Part shown: positions 6,896-9,828 of the stretch, piece by piece
Layout of the letters: each line of letters opens with the position of its first letter
Numbering within the stretch: position 1 is the first letter of the stretch
Origin: an uncultured Anaerolineaceae bacterium
GTDB taxonomy: Bacteria; Chloroflexota; Anaerolineae; Anaerolineales; Anaerolineaceae
DNA: 9,828 nt
Assembly: GCA_937920255.1 (NCBI GenBank)
Contig: CALDSL010000421.1
Location: 1 to 9,828, forward strand
Direction of reading: 5' to 3'
The notes under the pieces: model-generated
What the model was told of the DNA's origin: nothing
The model's database searches: none
The model's input: the letters and a program-made list of their open reading frames with translations, nothing else
Position numbers and translations under genes: made by a program

Positions 6896-7909
6896 ATGAA
6901 CGTTCTGGTCACGGGCTCCACGGGTTTCATCGGCGGGCAGTTGTGCCGCGCCCTGTGCGCCCGCGGCCACACCGTGCGCGCCTTTCACCGCCCCAGCAGC
7001 CGCACCGGCGCGCTGGCCGGCCTGGCGGTGGACCATGCCCTGGGCGACCTGACCCAACCCGAAACCTTGACCACTGCCATGCAGGACATCGAAGTGGTGT
7101 TCCACGCCGCGGCACTGCTGGGCGGATCAGAGAAATCGGGGCGCATGTATGCCGTCACCGTGGAGGGTACGCGCTCCGTGCTGGCGGCCGCGCTGCAGGC
7201 CGGCGTGCGCCGGCTGGTGCACACCAGTTCGGTCGCCGCGCTGGGCGTGCCCGATTTTGCCGGGCGCGCGTCACTGCCCATTGACGAAAATCACCCGTGG
7301 AACTACCGCCCCGAACGCTGGCCGTACGGGTACGCCAAGCATCTGGCCGAGGTGGAAGTGCAGAAGGCCGTGGCGCAAGGGCTGGACGCAGTGATCGTCA
7401 ACCCCAGCGTAGTATTTGGCGCGCGCGATGTCTACCGGCAGAGCAGCTCGATCATCATGCAGGTGGCGCGCCGCCGCCTGCCGGCGCTGACCGAGGGTGG
7501 GATCAACGCGGTGCACATCGACGACGTGATCGATGGTCACCTGGCCGCGCTGGAACGCGGCGCCACCGGCGAGCGCTACATCCTCGGCGGCGAAAATATG
7601 ACCCACGCCACTCTGGTGCGCCGCATAGCCAGAATCGTCGGCGCGCCGGCGCCGCTGCTGTTCCTGCCCGCCGGGCTGGCGCGGCTGCTGGCCGGCCCGC
7701 TGCGGTTGATGCAGGCGTTTATTGAAGCGCCCGTGGCGTCGAACGCGCTCTATTTGGCGGGGTACCGGTTCTATTACGATACGCACAAAGCGCTGGTGGA
7801 GTTGGGACTGAACCAGCCGCGCCCGGTGGACGAGGCCATCCGCGAAGCCTACGACTGGTTCCGCGAGCGCCAGGGCGATACCCGCCCGGCGAAGGACCTC
7901 AACCGCTAG
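6896..7909 (+). CDS. Extended short-chain dehydrogenase (NAD-dependent epimerase/dehydratase family)
   Basis: The product has 337 residues. The N-terminal Rossmann motif TGSTGFIG (residues 6-13) binds NAD(P). A HTSSVAALG strand around 109-117 carries the catalytic Ser, and YGYAK gives Tyr144 and Lys148 of the YxxxK catalytic pair. The later part, with VNPSVVFGARD and NAVHIDDVIDGHL, is typical of extended SDRs of the dihydroflavonol reductase, 3-beta-hydroxysteroid dehydrogenase and HpnA-like groups. It probably oxidises, reduces or epimerises a sugar nucleotide, steroid-like or lipid hydroxyl; the substrate cannot be told from sequence. The frame is open further upstream to 6791, but that part overlaps the thiolase; the ATG at 6896 starts the Rossmann strand directly and has a purine-rich GAGG just before it, at short spacing. 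It could be read from the thiolase promoter if the 6848-6871 hairpin does not stop transcription. Confidence 0.88.
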   Translation: MNVLVTGSTGFIGGQLCRALCARGHTVRAFHRPSSRTGALAGLAVDHALGDLTQPETLTTAMQDIEVVFHAAALLGGSEKSGRMYAVTVEGTRSVLAAALQAGVRRLVHTSSVAALGVPDFAGRASLPIDENHPWNYRPERWPYGYAKHLAEVEVQKAVAQGLDAVIVNPSVVFGARDVYRQSSSIIMQVARRRLPALTEGGINAVHIDDVIDGHLAALERGATGERYILGGENMTHATLVRRIARIVGAPAPLLFLPAGLARLLAGPLRLMQAFIEAPVASNALYLAGYRFYYDTHKALVELGLNQPRPVDEAIREAYDWFRERQGDTRPAKDLNR

Positions 7910-7961
7910 CGTCAGTTTCTTCCAGCTTTATGATCGGGAACTTGATACGCAAAAATGACTC

Positions 7962-8040
7962 GCGCCAGCCGTACGCTTCGACGGGGCTCAGCGTACTTCG
8001 ACAAGTACGCTGAGCCCCGTCGAAGCGTACGGCATGGCGC
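7962..8040. repeat. 79-nt near-perfect hairpin between convergent genes
   Basis: Bases 7968-7998 and 8003-8033 are exact reverse complements (31 of 31) around a CGAC loop. After one bulged base (8034), GCGCCA (7962-7967) pairs with TGGCGC (8035-8040). The stem contains CTTCGACGGGGCTCAG, a pattern I recall from dispersed repeats in several bacterial groups; this has not been checked. It sits in the 205-base gap between the SDR (plus) and moaA (minus), so it could act as a two-way terminator or be a repeat that tolerates this site. No T-run follows in either direction. Confidence 0.85.
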
Positions 8041-8114
8041 AAAGGGCTTTGTCTTGGAATTTTCTCGGACGATCTTCCTGTTCGTGAACCTTCAATGTGG
8101 AGGTTACATCCGCC

Positions 8115-9095
8115 TTACCCCCCAATTTCGCTCATCGTGCGGTTGAGGGCCACCTCGCCCTTTGCCAGGCCGTGGCCCCAGGGCTTGTCCCACACATTCT
8201 CCACAATCAACTGGCGCAGGTCTTCCAGGCTGGCGCCGGCGCGCAGCGGGGTGAGCAGATCCACTTCTTTTTCGCGCAGCAGGCACAGCCGCAGCTTGCC
8301 GTCCGCAGTCAGCCGCGCGCGCGTGCAGGAAGCGCAAAACGGCAGCGACACCGACGAGATAAAACCCAGCGTGCCGCAGGCATTTTGCAGCCGGAACAGG
8401 CGCGCTTCGCCGTCCAGTTTGCCGCCGTTGATTGGCTCCAGCGGGCCGAGTTCGGCTTCAATCATGCGCGCCATCTCCGCCGCGGTGACCACCTGGCTGC
8501 GCTGGAAGGCGGTGTCACCGGCAAAGGGCATCATCTCGATAAAGCGCACCTGCCAGGGATGATCCATCGTCAGGCGCGCCATGCCGGCCACATCGCTGTC
8601 ATTGAACCCGCGCACCACCACCGCGTTGAGCTTGACCGGCGTCAGCCCGGCCGCCTCAGCCGCCAAAATGCCGCCCCACACCTGTTCAAACGAGCCCCAG
8701 CGGGTAATGCGCCGGAAGCGCTGCGCGTCGAGCGTATCCAGGCTGATGTTGACGCGCTGCAGTCCGGCCTCTTTGAGTGGTCGCGCCAGTTTTTCCAGCA
8801 GCACGGCGTTGGTGGTCATCGAGAGCGAGTTGACGCCCGGGATGCCCGCAATCCCGCGCACCAGGTCGACGATGTGGGCGCGCACGGTCGGCTCGCCGCC
8901 GGTCAGCCGGAACTTGTCAAAGCCCATGCTGGCAAACAGGCGCGCCAGCAGCAGCACCTCGTCGTCCTGCATCATCTCGGCGTTGGGGCGGAAGGTCATA
9001 TCCTCGGGCATGCAGTACACGCAGCGCAAGTTGCAGTGATCGGTCAAACTGATGCGTAGATAATGAATATTTCGCCCAAAGCGGTCAAACGCCAT
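8115..9095 (-). CDS. moaA: GTP 3',8-cyclase, molybdenum cofactor biosynthesis
   Basis: MoaA is a radical SAM enzyme that rearranges GTP to 3',8-cyclo-GTP, the first step of molybdopterin synthesis. The product has 326 residues, the usual length. The N-terminal cluster motif CNLRCVYC (Cys21, 25, 28) has the CX3CX2C spacing, followed by TGGEP at 65-69. The second 4Fe-4S site shows the family-specific CX2CX13C (Cys254, 257, 271) within FCASCTRARLTADGK. The protein ends in IGG; the C-terminal double glycine is conserved and needed in MoaA. GGGAG (9105-9109) lies nine bases before the ATG. A perfect TATAAT (minus strand, 9138-9143) could start a leader of about 36 bases, though no good -35 is seen. 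No other molybdenum cofactor gene is in the window, so the rest of the pathway must be encoded elsewhere. Confidence 0.96.
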   Translation of the reverse strand: MAFDRFGRNIHYLRISLTDHCNLRCVYCMPEDMTFRPNAEMMQDDEVLLLARLFASMGFDKFRLTGGEPTVRAHIVDLVRGIAGIPGVNSLSMTTNAVLLEKLARPLKEAGLQRVNISLDTLDAQRFRRITRWGSFEQVWGGILAAEAAGLTPVKLNAVVVRGFNDSDVAGMARLTMDHPWQVRFIEMMPFAGDTAFQRSQVVTAAEMARMIEAELGPLEPINGGKLDGEARLFRLQNACGTLGFISSVSLPFCASCTRARLTADGKLRLCLLREKEVDLLTPLRAGASLEDLRQLIVENVWDKPWGHGLAKGEVALNRTMSEIGG

Positions 9096-9213
9096 GCGAA
9101 CACGCTCCCACAGGATAAATCGGATAATTTCGGTTTAATTATATAGGAAAATTGGTTTGGAAGCGAGATTTCTTAGAATAGATTCATAAAAATCGATTGC
9201 CGCTCAGGCAGGC

Positions 9214-9438
9214 CTAAGACTTGATCGTGATCGCCCCAATGACTTCATTCAAAAACACGTCCGGCGCCAGGCCGTAAATACTGGCCGCGCTTTCAATCGT
9301 CTCAAATGCCGACATGCTGCACCCCACGCACGCCATGCGGTGCTTTAAGAACACGGGTATCGCCTGCGGGTAATCGCGCAAGAGATCCGAGATGCTGGTT
9401 TCGCGTTGAATATCGTTCATCTGGTTTGTGTCTGACAT
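9214..9438 (-). CDS. Small CxGC redox-disulfide protein (DUF1858-like)
   Basis: The product has 74 residues. The segment SISDLLRDYPQAIPVFLKHRM followed by CVGC (Cys37, Cys40) and then an acidic, alanine-rich helix matches the pattern of the DUF1858 or hybrid-cluster-protein-associated redox disulfide domain. Proteins of this type are often encoded near hybrid cluster protein or nitrogen-oxide and redox genes; their biochemical role is not settled. I chose the ATG at 9438 because AAAGG (9446-9450) sits seven bases upstream. The frame is open to 9531, but the extra N-terminus is Cys-rich and unlike the family. A second ATG six codons in is possible. The gene is divergent from the Crp/Fnr-type regulator, 169 bases away, which suggests control by it. 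No hcp gene is visible in the window. Confidence 0.8.
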   Translation of the reverse strand: MSDTNQMNDIQRETSISDLLRDYPQAIPVFLKHRMACVGCSMSAFETIESAASIYGLAPDVFLNEVIGAITIKS

Positions 9439-9466
9439 GTGAATACCTTTAAAATACACCAAAACG

Positions 9467-9487
9467 TTGTTTCGACAATAGAAACAA
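9467..9487. promoter_or_regulatory. Candidate operator: perfect 7-bp dyad upstream of the CxGC gene
   Basis: TTGTTTC (9467-9473) and GAAACAA (9481-9487) are perfect inverted repeats with seven bases between them, centred at 9477, about 39 bases before the CxGC start codon. The size suits a dimeric helix-turn-helix regulator. The spacing differs from the classic Fnr/Crp site, so the cognate protein is uncertain. Confidence 0.35.
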
Positions 9488-9511
9488 TAGCAGCAATTTT
9501 TTGCGGCGTCT

Positions 9512-9525
9512 TTGCCCTGGCGCAA
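9512..9525. promoter_or_regulatory. Candidate Crp/Fnr-type site between the divergent genes
   Basis: TTGCCCTGGCGCAA has the TTG-N8-CAA layout and 14-base length of Crp/Fnr family sites, with flanking T and A extending the symmetry to TTTGC-N6-GCAAA (9511-9526). It lies roughly 70 bases before the predicted regulator start of transcription. The motif is short and could arise by chance. Confidence 0.3.
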
Positions 9526-9575
9526 ATACACCCCATCGATCTGGCATCCTGGGACACAACAGCCATCATTTCATA

Positions 9576-9581
9576 TACAAT
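9576..9581 (+). promoter_or_regulatory. Candidate -10 box of the Crp/Fnr-type gene
   Basis: TACAAT is a five-of-six match to the -10 consensus and predicts a start near 9588. The -35 region is poor, as is common where an activator is needed. Confidence 0.35.
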
Positions 9582-9607
9582 GACCCTACCATGATAGGAG
9601 CAGCGCC

Positions 9608-9828
9608 GTGGGTGCCACAACAGACGATTTAGCCCGGGTCAGCCTGTTCGAGGGCCTGCCGCTTCGCGCGCTGGAGGATATCCTCGCCGCGGGCGTGGAA
9701 AAAGCCTACGCGGAGGACAGTTTTCTCTTCTATCAGGATGATCCGGCCGAGCGCATGTATGTTCTTCTCAGCGGGCGCGTCAAGCTCACCCAGCTCTCCG
9801 ACGACGGCCAGCAGGTGATCATGCGCGT
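9608..9828 (+). CDS. Crp/Fnr-family transcription regulator, N-terminal part
   Basis: Seventy-three residues are visible before the window ends. They match the start of a cyclic-nucleotide-binding-like (cNMP) domain: SLFEGLPLRALEDI, then FLFYQDDPAERMYVLLSGRVKL and a following DDGQQVIM. This is the canonical opening of Crp/Fnr regulators; the DNA-binding helix-turn-helix would lie past the window. Cyclic nucleotide contact residues and any Fnr-type iron-sulfur cysteines are also not visible here: the part seen contains no Cys. The start is GTG at 9608, fixed by AGGAG (9596-9600) seven bases upstream and an in-frame stop at 9581-9583. The ATG at 9591 is in another frame. The context suggests it controls the divergent CxGC redox protein and itself, possibly in response to redox or nitrogen-oxide stress. 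Confidence 0.85.
   Translation, partial: MGATTDDLARVSLFEGLPLRALEDILAAGVEKAYAEDSFLFYQDDPAERMYVLLSGRVKLTQLSDDGQQVIMR

Noticed and set aside
8097..9059. 320-residue plus-strand frame opposite moaA
   Set aside because: Antisense shadow of a gene whose iron-sulfur motifs are all intact on the minus strand.
9188..9210. Possible terminator after the CxGC gene
   Set aside because: Only a 4-bp TGCC/GGCA stem followed, after a gap, by five T on the minus strand; too weak to call.
9439..9531. Longer start for the CxGC protein
   Set aside because: It would add a Cys-rich tail not expected in the family and cover the likely operator; a good ribosome binding site supports the start at 9438.

Overview
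This is a GC-rich stretch of bacterial chromosome with no rRNA, tRNA, CRISPR array, transposase or phage gene. Several features suggest a member of the Chloroflexota, probably an Anaerolineae-like lineage. These are a membrane-anchored TPR protein, lipoproteins with Thr/Pro/Ser-rich linkers (one carrying LysM), strong GC3 bias, leaderless-looking promoters and many intergenic inverted repeats. This assignment is inference from style, not a database match.

Layout. Bases 1-1564 (minus) hold the N-terminal 521 residues of a TPR protein with one membrane helix. Bases 1565-2059 are a gene-free divergent region dominated by a nested inverted repeat of about 335 bp. Bases 2060-3049 (plus) encode a LysM lipoprotein, which meets a six-helix membrane protein (3060-3605, minus) tail to tail. 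Bases 3606-3827 carry a second inverted repeat. Bases 3828-5294 (minus) encode a 488-residue lipoprotein built from four repeats of about 85 residues and a C-terminal Ig-like part. Bases 5295-5624 are a divergent promoter region. Bases 5625-6839 (plus) encode a thiolase, followed after a 10-bp hairpin by an extended SDR (6896-7909, plus). A near-perfect hairpin of about 79 nt lies between the converging SDR and moaA genes. MoaA (8115-9095, minus) is followed by a small CxGC redox-disulfide protein (9214-9438, minus), divergent from a Crp/Fnr-type regulator that runs off the right end (9608-9828, plus).

How the genes work together. Most of the window is a set of independent short transcription units, not one pathway. 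The envelope proteins (TPR, LysM lipoprotein, repeat lipoprotein, small membrane protein) share a location but nothing shows that they form a complex. The thiolase and SDR could be co-transcribed and point to acyl-CoA or lipid metabolism. The CxGC protein and the divergent Crp/Fnr regulator form the best candidate for a functional pair, with two dyads in their shared intergenic region. MoaA stands alone here, without other molybdenum-cofactor genes.

I did not find a convincing new multi-gene system. The most unusual content is the set of four structurally different inverted repeats, each in a separate intergenic region, and the four-repeat lipoprotein.
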